A stretch of 64,000 nt of DNA from Sinorhizobium arboris LMG 14919 (GCF_000427465.1 NZ_ATYB01000008.1:930001-994000); one strand, 5' to 3'. Shown: positions 25,407-35,257, counted from the stretch's first letter. The notes: generated by a model from the sequence alone, not told the origin. Translations and numbers: made by a program.

Positions 25407-27098
25407 CTACGATAACCAGTCCGGCAGCCGGGGCGGGGCACGGCCCGTCAAAGCCGCGGCGACGCAATCGGCAATGCTGCCGAAGCGCACCGCACGGCCG
25501 GAAAGACCGGGACCGTAATGGGCGTATTTGCCGGAATTGGTCATGACCGTCCGGGTGCGCGTCGGGAACACGGGCTCTGAGATCGAGCACCAGCAGAGGT
25601 CGGGCAGCACCTGGACGCCGCTCTCCTGAAGCCGCGCGAGAATGCCCTCGGCGCGCGCTGCGGCAATGACCTGGTGCCCGGCCGTGACGATCATCGCCAC
25701 GTCCGGATGCCGCCTGCGGCCGTCGAGCGCCTCGGCCAGCGCCCGACATTCGGCGAGAGACGCGTGCGGACTGCCGATTGCCACGAGGTCCACCTCACCC
25801 GGTCCCCTGTTCAACTCGGACCATGCGGCAGTCAGTTCGGCGCGGGTAATGGTCGCATGGTCGGCGTCCCTGGCCGCCGCGCCGCCGGCCTCCGGCGTCA
25901 CGCCCTCCACATGCAGCATCGGCGCGGCCGAGGTGGTGCCGAAGGCGGCGCAGAGCGCTTTCAAGTCGTCGCGCGAAGGCGCAGCCGCGGCAAGCCCGCG
26001 GATGAGAGGGATGCGATCGGGCGCCGCCCGCCCGGCGAGATAGCCGATCAGCGGCCAGAACGCGTCGTCGACGCCAGCGGGCAATTCGACGTCTATGATC
26101 CGCCGTGCCTTGCGGTGTTCGTCGAGATAGACGCCGGAGAGCGGCGCGCGTCCGGTGAGCGCGACGCAAAGGTCGAGGAAGTCCGGGTGCTTCGCCGTCC
26201 GCGCACCGAGCACGCTATTGGCGAAGATCACGGCATTGGACTCCGCCCAGGCAACGGATTCGCCCGTTCCCGGCGCGCTGTCGAGCAGATAGGGGGAACA
26301 GGTGAAGGTCGGCCGGCAGCCCATGCGGACATATGCGTCGGCGAGCCGCGCCGCAGGGTCGCCGAAAGACGGCGGCACACCTTGCCTCTGCCAGTTGGCG
26401 TGGTCCACGGAAATGGCGTTCATCGTCGCCGGGACCCGCACCTTCGCGCCCATCTCCACCATCTTCTCGGCAAAGGTCAGGTTCGCGGGGCTGGCATAGA
26501 TACAGCCGTCGATATGAACCTGCGTCACATCCACGAGGCCTTGTGCCCCCTGCTGTGCCGCCATGGCCGAAATGATGCGCATGGCCTGCGCAGCCGCAAC
26601 GCCTGACTCTCCGTCGAGCATGGCGCGGTCGCCATCGGTGAGGTCAAGCGCAGCGGTCGCCGGCGGGACGATGGGGATCGTCAGTCCCTCGGCTTCTATC
26701 GTCCTGTCGCCTATCCGCGCCGTCTTCGCACGAGCGAGCGCCGCAAAGCCTTCCGGCGCAAGACGCAGTACCGGCAGCGGCTTGCCGAACATCTCGGAAG
26801 CGATCAGCGCACCGAGGGTCAGCACATCTTCCGGCTCCGAAAATACGAGTGCGGCCGGGGCCCGGCCGGTCAGCACGAGGTCGAGCAGCACGCCCGAGCC
26901 CGTGCAGGAGCCGCGGCTCGACGGCAGCATCAGGATGGAGCCGGTGAGCGGGACGCCATGCAGCGGGTGGTGCACATCGATCACGCAGCCCGTCGCGGGG
27001 TCGACCCCGCCCCAGAAACTCAGCGCCTCCCCGGTCGCGATGACCGGACCCTCGGCCGAACCCTCACGGATGCTGCGGGCGGGACTGAGACCGTTCAT
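25407..27098 (-). CDS. Fused AcnX-type (DUF126-DUF521) dehydratase, probable cis-3-hydroxy-L-proline dehydratase
   Basis: A 563-residue single-chain protein. Residues 1-140 are the small swivelling domain (DUF126: [15 protein letters not shown], then [17 protein letters not shown]). Residues 150-563 are the aconitase-X large domain (DUF521: [20 protein letters not shown] with C267; LPDLCWCS near the C-terminus). One-chain AcnX proteins have been characterised as iron-sulfur cis-3-hydroxy-L-proline dehydratases. The two-chain archaeal forms act in the mevalonate pathway instead. The gene overlaps hypRE by four bases, so it belongs to the hyp operon and would feed 3-hydroxyproline into pyrroline-2-carboxylate. 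Confidence 0.87.
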   Translation of the reverse strand: MNGLSPARSIREGSAEGPVIATGEALSFWGGVDPATGCVIDVHHPLHGVPLTGSILMLPSSRGSCTGSGVLLDLVLTGRAPAALVFSEPEDVLTLGALIASEMFGKPLPVLRLAPEGFAALARAKTARIGDRTIEAEGLTIPIVPPATAALDLTDGDRAMLDGESGVAAAQAMRIISAMAAQQGAQGLVDVTQVHIDGCIYASPANLTFAEKMVEMGAKVRVPATMNAISVDHANWQRQGVPPSFGDPAARLADAYVRMGCRPTFTCSPYLLDSAPGTGESVAWAESNAVIFANSVLGARTAKHPDFLDLCVALTGRAPLSGVYLDEHRKARRIIDVELPAGVDDAFWPLIGYLAGRAAPDRIPLIRGLAAAAPSRDDLKALCAAFGTTSAAPMLHVEGVTPEAGGAAARDADHATITRAELTAAWSELNRGPGEVDLVAIGSPHASLAECRALAEALDGRRRHPDVAMIVTAGHQVIAAARAEGILARLQESGVQVLPDLCWCSISEPVFPTRTRTVMTNSGKYAHYGPGLSGRAVRFGSIADCVAAALTGRAPPRLPDWLS

Positions 27099-28096
27099 TT
27101 TACGACGAAGCCGTGGGCGAAGGGATCGCGGTCATCGATGAAGATGGTGTTGATGCCGGTCATCCTTGCCCAGCCGGCGATCGACGGGATGATCGCATCG
27201 CGATCGGCGACCTTCGCCGCCGCTTCGACGCGGCCCTTGAACAGCGATCCGATGATCGACTCGTGGACGAATTCGTCGCCGACCTTCAGCTTCCCCTTGG
27301 CGGCAAGCTGCGCGATCCGGGCCGACGTGCCGGTGCCGCAGGGCGAGCGATCGATGGCCTTCTCGCCGTAAAACACCGCGTTGCGGGCGTGGGCCTCCGG
27401 CTGCGTCGGCTTGCCCGTCCACTGGATATGGCTCAAGCCCCGGATTTCCGGGTGTTCGGGATGAACGAACTCGTATTTGGCGTTCAGCGCGGCCCTGAGC
27501 TTGGGGCTCCAGCCGACCAGTTCTCCCGCCGTATGGTCGGCCATGTCGCGGAAGTTCTTCTGCGGCTCTACGATGGCGTAGAAGTTGCCGCCATAGGCGA
27601 CGTCCACCACGATCTCGCCGAGCCCCTCGACCTCCGCCGTCAGCCCTTCCGCATAAAGGAAACTCGGCACGTTGGTAAGGCGCACCTCCTCGACGAAGCG
27701 GCCCTCCTGGCGGTAGGTGATGTCCACCTTGCCCGCAGGGGCATCGATCGACAGCTTTCCGGGCTCGCGCGGGGTGATCAGACCGTTCTCGATCCCCATG
27801 GTGATGGTGCCGATGGTGCCGTGACCGCACATCGGCAGACAGCCGGAGGTCTCGATGAAGAGCACCGCCACGTCGCAGTCGGGCCGGGTCGGCGGATAGA
27901 GGATGGAGCCCGACATCATGTCGTGGCCGCGCGGCTCGAACATGAGGCCGGTGCGGATCCAGTCGAATTCCTTCAGGAAATGCGCGCGCTTTTCCAGCAT
28001 GTTCGCGCCTTCGAGACGCGGGCCCCCGCCCGAAACCAGGCGGACGGGATTTCCGCAAGTGTGGCCGTCGATGCAGGAGAAGGTGTGGGTGGCCAT
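27095..28096 (-). CDS. hypRE: Hydroxyproline 2-epimerase
   Basis: A 333-residue proline racemase-family enzyme with both catalytic cysteines: [10 protein letters not shown] (C90) and [12 protein letters not shown] (C253). In Sinorhizobium meliloti HypRE converts trans-4-hydroxy-L-proline to cis-4-hydroxy-D-proline in the cytosol, the first step after uptake. The ATG at 28096 has AGAGGT upstream. It lies 14 nt after hypO and overlaps the AcnX gene, in the order expected for hypMNPQO(RE). Confidence 0.92.
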   Translation of the reverse strand: MATHTFSCIDGHTCGNPVRLVSGGGPRLEGANMLEKRAHFLKEFDWIRTGLMFEPRGHDMMSGSILYPPTRPDCDVAVLFIETSGCLPMCGHGTIGTITMGIENGLITPREPGKLSIDAPAGKVDITYRQEGRFVEEVRLTNVPSFLYAEGLTAEVEGLGEIVVDVAYGGNFYAIVEPQKNFRDMADHTAGELVGWSPKLRAALNAKYEFVHPEHPEIRGLSHIQWTGKPTQPEAHARNAVFYGEKAIDRSPCGTGTSARIAQLAAKGKLKVGDEFVHESIIGSLFKGRVEAAAKVADRDAIIPSIAGWARMTGINTIFIDDRDPFAHGFVVK

Positions 28097-28110
28097 GGTC
28101 GAAACCTCTG

Positions 28111-29352
28111 TCAGAATCTTTGCGGCGAAAAGGATGCAATGTCGATGGCCGGAGCCCGGCCGGTCAGGAGATCGGCGACGATCCTTGCGGTGCCCGCCGA
28201 TTGGGTGAGCCCCAGATGGCCGTGACCGAAGGCATAAATCACCCGCGGCGTCGCACGGGCGCGGCCTATGGCGGGCAGGCTGTCGGGCAGTGAGGGCCGG
28301 AAGCCCATCCACTGCACTCCGCCTTGGGGCTTCAGCCCCGGCAGGAAGGCCTGCGCCTTCTTCAGCATCGCTTCCGAGCGGCGGAAGTTCGGCGGCAGAT
28401 CGAGCCCGCCGAGTTCGACCGCACCGCCGACCCGGATACCGGTCGACAGCCGTGTCACGACGAAGCCATGGCCGCCGAAGGTGATCTGCGTGCGCAGGTC
28501 GAACGCGTCGGCGAGAAGCGTCGTGTTGTAACCGCGCTCGGTTTCGAGCGGAATGCTTTCGCCGAGCGTGCGCGCGACGCGGTGCGAGAAAGCGCCCGCC
28601 GAGAGCACGACCTGCGCCGCGCGCCGGGTGCAGCCGTCGACGCACAGGACTTCGACCCCGCCATCGACGGGCTTCATCGCCGTGACCTCGGCGCGCTCGA
28701 TCACCCCGCCGATCATGCGGAAATGGTCGGCAAGCGCAAGCGTGTAGAGCTTCGGATCGGCGATGGAGTACCAGCCGGGCGTGAAGGTGGCGTGGGTGAA
28801 ACGCGCCGCCAGGCCCGGCTGGATTTCGGCAATGCCCGCGGCATCGAGATGACGGAACTCGATGCCGTGATCCTCACGCGCTTTCCAGCCGGCAAGGGAG
28901 GCCTTGAATTCCGCCTCGCCCTCATAGACCTGGAGGTTGCCTTCCTTGCGCAGCATCGGGGCGGTACCGGTCTCTCTGAGGAAGGGCTCGAGTTCCGCTT
29001 TCGACAGGTCCATCAGTGCAGTCTGCGCAGCCGTCGAATGGGCGACGCGACCCGGCTGGCAAGCACGCCAGAAGCGGAACATCCATGGCGCGATCTTCAG
29101 CGCATAGGCGGGCGGCACGGTCAGGGGTCCGAGCGGATCCAGGAGCCATTTCGGCGCCTTTTTGAGAATACCCGGCGAGGCAAGCGGCAGAATATCGGTG
29201 AAGGCGAATGCCCCGGCATTGCCGGCGGATGCGCCGGCCGCCGGTCCCTCGCGGTCCAGCACGGTGACCGTCAGGCCCCGGGTCACGGCGGCGATCGCCG
29301 CCGAGAGGCCGACGACGCCCGCGCCGACCACAATGACATCCGCTTCGGCCAT
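28111..29352 (-). CDS. hypO: D-hydroxyproline/D-amino-acid dehydrogenase, FAD dependent
   Basis: A 413-residue protein of the DadA/D-amino-acid oxidase group. The N-terminal FAD motif is VIVVGAGVVGLSAAIAAVTRG and the C-terminal FAD contact is YAFGHGHLGLTQSAGTAR. In S. meliloti HypO oxidises cis-4-hydroxy-D-proline to pyrroline-4-hydroxy-2-carboxylate and also accepts D-proline. The start codon shares one base with the stop of the upstream ATPase gene. Electrons probably go to the respiratory chain rather than oxygen, as in DadA. Confidence 0.9.
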   Translation of the reverse strand: MAEADVIVVGAGVVGLSAAIAAVTRGLTVTVLDREGPAAGASAGNAGAFAFTDILPLASPGILKKAPKWLLDPLGPLTVPPAYALKIAPWMFRFWRACQPGRVAHSTAAQTALMDLSKAELEPFLRETGTAPMLRKEGNLQVYEGEAEFKASLAGWKAREDHGIEFRHLDAAGIAEIQPGLAARFTHATFTPGWYSIADPKLYTLALADHFRMIGGVIERAEVTAMKPVDGGVEVLCVDGCTRRAAQVVLSAGAFSHRVARTLGESIPLETERGYNTTLLADAFDLRTQITFGGHGFVVTRLSTGIRVGGAVELGGLDLPPNFRRSEAMLKKAQAFLPGLKPQGGVQWMGFRPSLPDSLPAIGRARATPRVIYAFGHGHLGLTQSAGTARIVADLLTGRAPAIDIASFSPQRF

Positions 29353-30074
29353 TACCGTACGCTCGCCAGGAACTTCTGCGTCTCGGCGTTCTGCGGCGCG
29401 GCGAAGATCTGGTCTGGCGCGCCGATCTCCGCCATCACGCCCTGATGGAAGAAAGCCACGCGATCCGATACGTCGCGGGCGAAGGCCATTTCATGCGTGA
29501 CGCAGATCATCGTCATTCCTTCTTCCGCCAGCATCTTCAGCGTGTCGAGCACCTCGCCGACCAGCATCGGGTCGAGCGCCGAAGTTACCTCGTCGAACAG
29601 CATGTATTCCGGCGACATGGCGAGCGCCCGGGCGATCGCCATGCGCTGCTGCTGGCCGCCCGACATGCGGTTCGGGTAAACCTTGAGCTTCTCGCCAAGA
29701 CCGACATGGGTCAACTGCTTCACGGCGATCTCCTCGGCCTTGTCCTTCGAAAGGCCGAGCACCTTGCGCGGGGCGAGCATGACGTTTTCGAGCACCGTCA
29801 AATGCGGGAAGGCGTTCCACTGCTGAAACACGATGCCGACCTTACGGCGCAGCTTGTTGAGATCCGTGCCCTTGGCGTGAACATCTGTGCCGTCGATCAC
29901 GATCCGGCCGGAGTCGATCGGCTCCAGCCCGTTGATGCAGGTGAGCAGCGTCGACTTGCCCGAGCCCGAGCCGCCGATGATGGTGACCACTTCACCCTTG
30001 TTGACGGTCAGGTTGATGCCCTTGAGAACCTCCAGCGAGCTGAAGGATTTACGGACGTTTTCGATCTCAATCAT
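29352..30074 (-). CDS. hypQ: Hydroxyproline ABC transporter ATPase
   Basis: A 240-residue polar amino-acid type ATPase: Walker [15 protein letters not shown]-loop VFQQWNAFPH, signature MSGGQQQR, Walker [16 protein letters not shown] and H-loop CVTHE. The start at 30074 overlaps the permease stop by eight bases. The letter Q rather than P is assigned from gene order M-N-P-Q and my memory of the naming, so the symbol is less certain than the function. Confidence 0.88.
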   Translation of the reverse strand: MIEIENVRKSFSSLEVLKGINLTVNKGEVVTIIGGSGSGKSTLLTCINGLEPIDSGRIVIDGTDVHAKGTDLNKLRRKVGIVFQQWNAFPHLTVLENVMLAPRKVLGLSKDKAEEIAVKQLTHVGLGEKLKVYPNRMSGGQQQRMAIARALAMSPEYMLFDEVTSALDPMLVGEVLDTLKMLAEEGMTMICVTHEMAFARDVSDRVAFFHQGVMAEIGAPDQIFAAPQNAETQKFLASVR

Positions 30075-30720
30075 TGGGGGACCACCGTTTTTCGAGATAC
30101 CCGCCAAGCCGGGCGACGGGGAAGCTGAGGATGAAGTAGATGGCGCCGCAGATCAGCAGGATGAAGAGCGGCTCCTGCAGACGGGTGACGAGAATCTGCG
30201 ACGCACGCAGGAGCTCGACCAGACCGAGCCAGAGCACCAGTGCGGAGTCCTTCATCACCCCGAGCGTCAGTCCGATCCAGGACGGAAGCGAAACGCGGGT
30301 GGCAAGCGGCGCCACGATGTAGCGCATGTCCTGCCACCAGGTCATGCCGAGAGAGCGCGCCGCGCGGCGGGTCGTCGCCGGCACCGAGGAAATCCCGCCG
30401 CGGACGATCTCCGCGCAGAACGCCGCCGTATAGAGCGAAAGCACCACTCCTGAGGTGGTGAAGGCGCCCCAGCCGAGCTTGATTATGGACTGAAAGGCGT
30501 TGCCGAGCACGAGCTGTATCAGCAGCGGCACCGAGCGGAACACGTCGAGCAGCAAAGTGAGGGGTGCCGACCAATAGGGTCCGAGCTGGAAACGGATGAC
30601 CCCGAAGAGGATGCCAAGCAGCGTGCCGGCGGTGACGGCGACGGCGGTGACGGCCAGCGTCATCCCCGCGCCCTGCGCGAGAAAGGCGAGATCGTTCCAG
30701 GTGAGGGCAGTATCAAACAT
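30067..30720 (-). CDS. hypP: Hydroxyproline ABC transporter permease 2
   Basis: A 217-residue HisM/GlnP-type membrane protein. Family blocks: LLDVFRSVPLLIQLVLG and the EAA loop ARSLGMTWWQDMRYIVAP. It pairs with the permease at 30733-31398 as a heterodimer in the HypMNPQ importer for trans-4-hydroxy-L-proline and D-proline. The symbol follows gene order. Confidence 0.87.
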   Translation of the reverse strand: MFDTALTWNDLAFLAQGAGMTLAVTAVAVTAGTLLGILFGVIRFQLGPYWSAPLTLLLDVFRSVPLLIQLVLGNAFQSIIKLGWGAFTTSGVVLSLYTAAFCAEIVRGGISSVPATTRRAARSLGMTWWQDMRYIVAPLATRVSLPSWIGLTLGVMKDSALVLWLGLVELLRASQILVTRLQEPLFILLICGAIYFILSFPVARLGGYLEKRWSPND

Positions 30721-30732
30721 CTCTCACCTCTC

Positions 30733-31398
30733 TCAGTAACGGAACATGCGCCAGGCGAAGGCCCGGGCGGCTAGCGTGACGGCCTTGGCGATCAGGTAGT
30801 AGATCACCGCAGCGAGCGCGAAGAATTCGAATGTGCGGAACGAGCGGGCATTCAGCTCCTGCGTGATACCGGCGAGATCGGTGTTCATCCCGACCGTCAC
30901 GCCGAGCGACGTCATCAGGATGGCCCAGACCATCTGGTTGGTCGCGGGCAGGAAGGCCACGCGCAGCATCTGCGGCAGAACGATCAGCCGGAAGGCCTGC
31001 AGCGAGGTCATGCCGAGCGACCGGCCTGCGCGTGCCTGCGTATCCGGAATGGCCTTGAGCGCGCCGCGGAAATTCTCGGCAAGATAGCCGGCATTGTTGA
31101 AGGCGATCCCGACCAGGAGCGCCGTATAGGGGCTCAGGTGGATCCCGAAGTTGCCGAGGCCGAAATGGGCCATGTAGATCTGGAACAGCGCGGGTGTGTT
31201 ACGCGCGACCTCGACCCAGGTCGCGGCGATGCCGCCAAGGATGCGGCTGCCGGACAGGCGGAACACGGTGAGCGCGATCGCGCAGGCGACACCGATGACC
31301 ATCGACAGCACCGCGACCTGCAGCGTGACCACCGCACCGTCGAGCATCTGCGGCAACGCCCTCAGCGCCTGGTTCCAGTGGAAGGTGTAGTTGAACAT
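30733..31398 (-). CDS. hypN: Hydroxyproline ABC transporter permease 1
   Basis: A 221-residue membrane protein, same family, with WVEVARNTPALFQIYMAHFG and the EAA loop GRSLGMTSLQAFRLIVLP. It is separated from the binding-protein gene by 67 bases that contain a strong stem-loop, and from the next permease by 12 bases. Symbol from gene order. Confidence 0.87.
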   Translation of the reverse strand: MFNYTFHWNQALRALPQMLDGAVVTLQVAVLSMVIGVACAIALTVFRLSGSRILGGIAATWVEVARNTPALFQIYMAHFGLGNFGIHLSPYTALLVGIAFNNAGYLAENFRGALKAIPDTQARAGRSLGMTSLQAFRLIVLPQMLRVAFLPATNQMVWAILMTSLGVTVGMNTDLAGITQELNARSFRTFEFFALAAVIYYLIAKAVTLAARAFAWRMFRY

Positions 31399-31423
31399 TC
31401 CCGTCTCACCCCTCGGAATGCGG

Positions 31424-31452
31424 CGACGGTGCGGGGACTACCCGCACCGTCG
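31424..31452 (-). other. Intercistronic stem-loop after hypM
   Basis: CGACGGTGCGGG (31424-31435) pairs perfectly over 12 bases with CCCGCACCGTCG (31441-31452) around a 5-nt loop, 13 nt beyond the hypM stop. No T-run follows. It probably raises hypM mRNA over the permease genes. Confidence 0.7.
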
Positions 31453-31465
31453 GAGGATCCTCGGA

Positions 31466-32272
31466 TCAGCGATAAACGCCGTTCACCGCCAGCGACGGAG
31501 CCTCGCCACCGACCCACTTCTCGTAGAGTTCGGCATAGCGGCCGGTACGAACCTGCTGATTGACGAACAGGTTGAGGTAGTCGAGGAAGCCGTATTCCTC
31601 ACGGTTGGTGAAAAGCGCCACGTAGTCGATGTCGAAGGGTGCCTTGTCTACCACGGAGATGCCGGGGAACTTGCCGCCCTTGACGTTGGACTGCGCGACG
31701 GTCGAGGTGGAGACGGTGGCGTCGAGCTGGCCCTGGCTAAGCGCCAGGAATACGTCGGCCTGCGTCTGGTAGGGGCGGAACTCGCCCTCGCCCCAGGCCT
31801 TGACCTGGTTTTCGAGTGCGATGGCCTCATAGGTGCCGGCGGTGGCGCCGACCACCTTGCCCTTCATGTCCTCGAAGGACTTGATACCGGACTTCTCGTT
31901 GGCGGTGACCGCCATTTCGAAGGCAAAGTAGGGCACCGTCATGCCGACGGTCTTGGCGCGCTCGAGCGTGTCCGAGGTGGAAGCGACACCGACGTCGACA
32001 CGACCCGACATCAACGCCGGAATGCGCTCGGGGAATGGCGTCTCGACGATCTCGGCGGTGACGCCCAGCGCCTTGGCCAGATCGTTGCAGTAATCCACGT
32101 CGAAGCCGATCGGCTCGTTGTTCTCGTCGCGCGAGCCCATCGGCGGGAAGTCGAGCACCACGGCGCAGCGCAGCGTTCCCGAAGCGATGATGTCATCCAG
32201 CTTGTCGGCGTGGGCGGGGCTCGTCAGAGCGGTGGCGGCGACGAGGCCGAAGGCGAGGACCGAGGTCTTCAT
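31466..32272 (-). CDS. hypM: Hydroxyproline ABC transporter substrate-binding protein
   Basis: A 268-residue periplasmic protein with a Sec signal (MKTSVLAFGLVAATALTSPAHA, about 22 residues, cleaved after AHA). The mature part is the SBP_bac_3 fold (GTLRCAVVLDFPPMGSRDEN, then GFDVDYCNDLAKALG). It captures trans-4-hydroxy-L-proline for HypNPQ. It is the first gene of a long operon to at least the AcnX gene; candidate HypR sites and a promoter lie in 32273-32400. Confidence 0.88.
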   Translation of the reverse strand: MKTSVLAFGLVAATALTSPAHADKLDDIIASGTLRCAVVLDFPPMGSRDENNEPIGFDVDYCNDLAKALGVTAEIVETPFPERIPALMSGRVDVGVASTSDTLERAKTVGMTVPYFAFEMAVTANEKSGIKSFEDMKGKVVGATAGTYEAIALENQVKAWGEGEFRPYQTQADVFLALSQGQLDATVSTSTVAQSNVKGGKFPGISVVDKAPFDIDYVALFTNREEYGFLDYLNLFVNQQVRTGRYAELYEKWVGGEAPSLAVNGVYR

Positions 32273-32350
32273 TATTGTTCTCTCCCTGAGTTGTCAGCCG
32301 GTTTGACGGCGTCCGCACTATTCCGCGTCAGGAGGAACAAATCAATTCAA

Positions 32351-32370
32351 AAATACAAATAGTATACAAA
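32351..32370 (-). promoter_or_regulatory. Candidate HypR sites upstream of hypM
   Basis: On the minus strand TTTGTATACT (32370-32361) is followed directly by ATTTGTATTT (32360-32351). The first 10-mer occurs identically upstream of hypS (34150-34159), the second upstream of hypD (36825-36834). The shared TTGTATAC core fits a GntR/FadR-type operator. Confidence 0.55.
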
Positions 32371-32400
32371 ACGTATATAACCGGACCCATTTTCGCAATC

Positions 32401-32434
32401 AAAAGGGGCTTTCCCTTGTGGAAAAGCCCCTTTT
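32401..32434 (-). terminator. Intrinsic terminator after hypH
   Basis: AAAAGGGGCTTT (32401-32412) pairs perfectly with AAAGCCCCTTTT (32423-32434) around a 10-nt loop. Read on the minus strand, the stem ends in TTTT, 23 nt past the hypH stop. It separates hypH transcripts from the hypM operon; A/T symmetry would let it work in both directions. Confidence 0.8.
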
Positions 32435-32456
32435 GTTGCGTAGCCGGCAGGCTGGA

Positions 32457-33974
32457 TCAGGCGAGGAAGTCCTCGGGCAGCAGGCCCTCCGGCATGTTCT
32501 GGTACGCCACCGGACGCAGGAAACGCCGGATCGACATCGTGCCGACGCTGGTTGCGCCGAAGTTGGTCGAGGCTGGATAGGGGCCCCCATGCACCATCGA
32601 GTCGACCACTTCAACCCCCGTCGGGAAACCGTTGACCAGCACCCGGCCCGCTTTGCGCTCCAGGATCGGGCGCAGCCTGCGCGCGGTTTCCAGGTCGCCT
32701 GCATCCATATGGATGGTCGCGGTCAGCTGACCTTGGAAGCCGCGCGCGAGCTCTTCCATCTCGGCCGTCGATCCCACCCGGACCACCAAGCCGAGTGGGC
32801 CGAAGACCTCTTCGCCGAGCGCATGATCGGCCAGGAACTGCGCACCCGTCGTCTCGAAGAGATTCGGCGATGCGTCACGGCCCGATGACTCGGTCGCAAG
32901 CAGCGGCTTGACGGCGTTGCGCGTCGCGAACCGCGCCTGGCCGTCGCGGTAAGCCTTGGCGATACCGTCCGTCAACATGGTTTGCGGCGCCACCTTGGCC
33001 AGGGCCTCGACAGCGGCGGCGGTGAAGCGGTCGGCGTCCGCGCCTTCGGCGACGACGGCGATACCCGGATTGGTGCAGAACTGCCCGGCGCCCATGGTGA
33101 GCGATCCGGCCCACCCCTGACCCAGGCTTTCCGCACGCGCCTTCAATGCTTCCGGCAACAGGAACATCGGGTTCACCGAGCCGAGTTCACCGAAGAACGG
33201 AATCGGCTCGGGGCGCGCGGCGCAAAGATCGAAGAGTGCGCGTCCGCCGGCAAGCGAGCCGGTGAAGCCGACGGCCTTGATATGGGGATGCTGCACCAGC
33301 GCGTGGCCAACGTCACGGCTGCCGCCCTGGATCAGCGAGAAGACGCCGGCATGGACTCCCGTCTTGCGGATCGCGGCCTCGATTGCCTCGGCGACGATCT
33401 CCCCGGTGCCGGGATGCGCCGAATGGCCCTTGACCACCACCGGGCAACCCGCCGCGAGCGCGGCGGCCGTATCGCCGCCGGCGGTCGAAAAGGCCAGCGG
33501 GAAATTCGATGCACCGAAGACGGCGACAGGGCCGACGGGACGCTGGATCAACCGTATCTCCGGTCGGGGTGCGGGCTGGCGCTCGGGCAGCGCTGCGTCG
33601 AAGCGGCGGTCGAGATAGTCACCCTTTTCGATATGGTCGGCGAAGAGCCTGAGCTGCCCGGTCGTACGGCCCCGTTCGCCGTTGAGCCGCGCCTCCGGCA
33701 GGCCGGTTTCCTGGCTGCCGATCTCGGTAATCGCCTCCGCCCGGGCCTCGATCTCGTCGGCGATTGCACGCAGGAATGCGGCGCGCTCCTTGCGCGAGGA
33801 ATAGCCATAGGTCCAGAAGGCTTCCTCGGCCGCCTCGCAGGCCCGGTTCACCAGTTCCACGGTGCCGACGGCAAAATCATGCGCCGGACCGTGCGCCGGA
33901 GCCGAAGCGAAGGTGCCCGCCCCGTCGAGCCATTCGCCCGCAACGAGGTGTTTTCCTTTGGGGGTGAAAACCAT
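32457..33974 (-). CDS. hypH: 2,5-dioxovalerate (alpha-ketoglutarate semialdehyde) dehydrogenase
   Basis: A 505-residue aldehyde dehydrogenase. The catalytic cysteine is C300 in MGAGQFCTNPG, the general-base glutamate is E263 in FFGELGSVNP, and the cofactor loop is GFTGS. In S. meliloti HypH oxidises alpha-ketoglutarate semialdehyde to alpha-ketoglutarate, the last step of hydroxyproline breakdown. AAAGGAAAG precedes the ATG at 33974, so I preferred it over 33998. It is divergent from hypS and ends in a strong terminator. Confidence 0.9.
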   Translation of the reverse strand: MVFTPKGKHLVAGEWLDGAGTFASAPAHGPAHDFAVGTVELVNRACEAAEEAFWTYGYSSRKERAAFLRAIADEIEARAEAITEIGSQETGLPEARLNGERGRTTGQLRLFADHIEKGDYLDRRFDAALPERQPAPRPEIRLIQRPVGPVAVFGASNFPLAFSTAGGDTAAALAAGCPVVVKGHSAHPGTGEIVAEAIEAAIRKTGVHAGVFSLIQGGSRDVGHALVQHPHIKAVGFTGSLAGGRALFDLCAARPEPIPFFGELGSVNPMFLLPEALKARAESLGQGWAGSLTMGAGQFCTNPGIAVVAEGADADRFTAAAVEALAKVAPQTMLTDGIAKAYRDGQARFATRNAVKPLLATESSGRDASPNLFETTGAQFLADHALGEEVFGPLGLVVRVGSTAEMEELARGFQGQLTATIHMDAGDLETARRLRPILERKAGRVLVNGFPTGVEVVDSMVHGGPYPASTNFGATSVGTMSIRRFLRPVAYQNMPEGLLPEDFLA

Positions 33975-34149
33975 CTGACTTTCCTTTCTCTGGATCACGA
34001 TGATCTTGGTCGATTCGGCACAAGATCATAAAGACGCGTCGATTCCCGCAACGAAGCGGGATTGCCGGCGAAAAATCGCATACACTTTCCTCGCCCGCTC
34101 CGGAACCGCATAGCTTTCGGCCCAACAGGCGAATTGCACTTGCCAAGGG

Positions 34150-34159
34150 TTTGTATACT
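34150..34159 (+). promoter_or_regulatory. Candidate HypR site upstream of hypS
   Basis: TTTGTATACT here is identical to the site upstream of hypM. It lies 61 bp before the hypS ATG in the hypH-hypS divergent region (33975-34219), so it could act on both genes. Confidence 0.5.
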
Positions 34160-34219
34160 CTATGTATGCAGAACATCAACCGCCTGTCCCTGAATCAGGC
34201 CCAGCACGAGAGACAAGAT

Positions 34220-35257
34220 ATGAGCGAGACCACCACCCTTACGATTGCCGCGCTTCAGGAGCGCGTCGAGGCGATCTTCCGCAAGGCGGGCCTGAATGCG
34301 GTCCAGGCGGGCGCGCTCGCCCGGGTGATCGTCGCCGGCGAGCGGGATGCCTGCAAGTCACACGGTGTCTACCGCATCGAGGGCGCGCTGCGCACGGTCA
34401 AGGCCGGTAAGGTCAAGCCGGACGCGGTGCCGGAAATCGTTGGGCAGGAGGCGTCTGCAATCGTCAAGGTAGACGCCAGAGGCGGTTTCGCAAACCCCGC
34501 CTTCGAGCTTGGCCTGCCGGCGCTTGCAGAGCGGGCCCGCAAGCACGGAATCGCCGCACTCGTCATCAATGACTGCACTCATTTTTCGGCGCTCTGGCCC
34601 GAAGCGGAAGCGCTCACGGGAGAAGGGCTTGCCGGCCTCGTCATGTGCCCGAGCTACGCGACGGTTGCGCCGACCGGCGGCAACAAGCCGCTGCTTGGCA
34701 CCAACCCTTTCGCCTTCGGCTGGCCGCGCGCGGGCAAGCCGCCCTACGTCTTCGATTTCGCGACCTCCGTCGCGGCGCGAGGCGAGATCGAGCTGCACCG
34801 CCGGGCGGGCAAGCCTCTGCCCGAGGGCTGGGCCATCGACGCGGACGGCAATCCGACGACCGACCCCGAGGCTGCGCTCGCCGGCGCCATGCTGCCTTTC
34901 GGCGGGCACAAGGGCTCGGCCATCGGCACGATGATCGAGCTGCTGGCGGGCATCATGATCGGCGACCTGACCAGCCCCGAAGTGCTGGACTATCTCGGCA
35001 CCACGACTCTCGCCCCGTTCCACGGCGAATTGATCGTCGCATTCTCCCCCCAGGCCTTCGCCGCCGGCAGGCCGGGAGATCCCTTCGCCCGGGCAGAGAT
35101 GCTGTTCGAAGCGATCGTCGGCCAGGGCGCCCGCCTGCCTTCGCAGCGCCGCTTCGCCGCGCGCGCGATGTCGGAGGCCCAAGGCATCACGCTGACCGAA
35201 GCCGAGATCGACCAGCTCGACCGGCTGCTTGCGCTCGGGCTCGAAGCCGTGGCGTAA
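34220..35257 (+). CDS. hypS: Pyrroline-2-carboxylate reductase, Ldh2/Mdh2 family
   Basis: A 345-residue NAD(P)H-dependent oxidoreductase of the malate/L-lactate dehydrogenase 2 (DpkA-like) fold. Visible family features: RVIVAGERDACKSHGVYRIE, VINDCTHFSALW (catalytic His), GTNPFAFGWPR, and FGGHKGSAIGTMIELLAG near the end. In S. meliloti HypS reduces pyrroline-2-carboxylate to L-proline with NADPH and supports D-proline use. I chose the ATG at 34220; upstream in-frame starts at 34151 and 34166 would overlap the regulatory site. Confidence 0.88.
   Translation: MSETTTLTIAALQERVEAIFRKAGLNAVQAGALARVIVAGERDACKSHGVYRIEGALRTVKAGKVKPDAVPEIVGQEASAIVKVDARGGFANPAFELGLPALAERARKHGIAALVINDCTHFSALWPEAEALTGEGLAGLVMCPSYATVAPTGGNKPLLGTNPFAFGWPRAGKPPYVFDFATSVAARGEIELHRRAGKPLPEGWAIDADGNPTTDPEAALAGAMLPFGGHKGSAIGTMIELLAGIMIGDLTSPEVLDYLGTTTLAPFHGELIVAFSPQAFAAGRPGDPFARAEMLFEAIVGQGARLPSQRRFAARAMSEAQGITLTEAEIDQLDRLLALGLEAVA

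Noticed and set aside
34151..34219. Upstream TTG and ATG starts for hypS at 34151 and 34166
   Set aside because: They overlap the repeated TTTGTATACT control site; the ATG at 34220 gives the normal family N-terminus.
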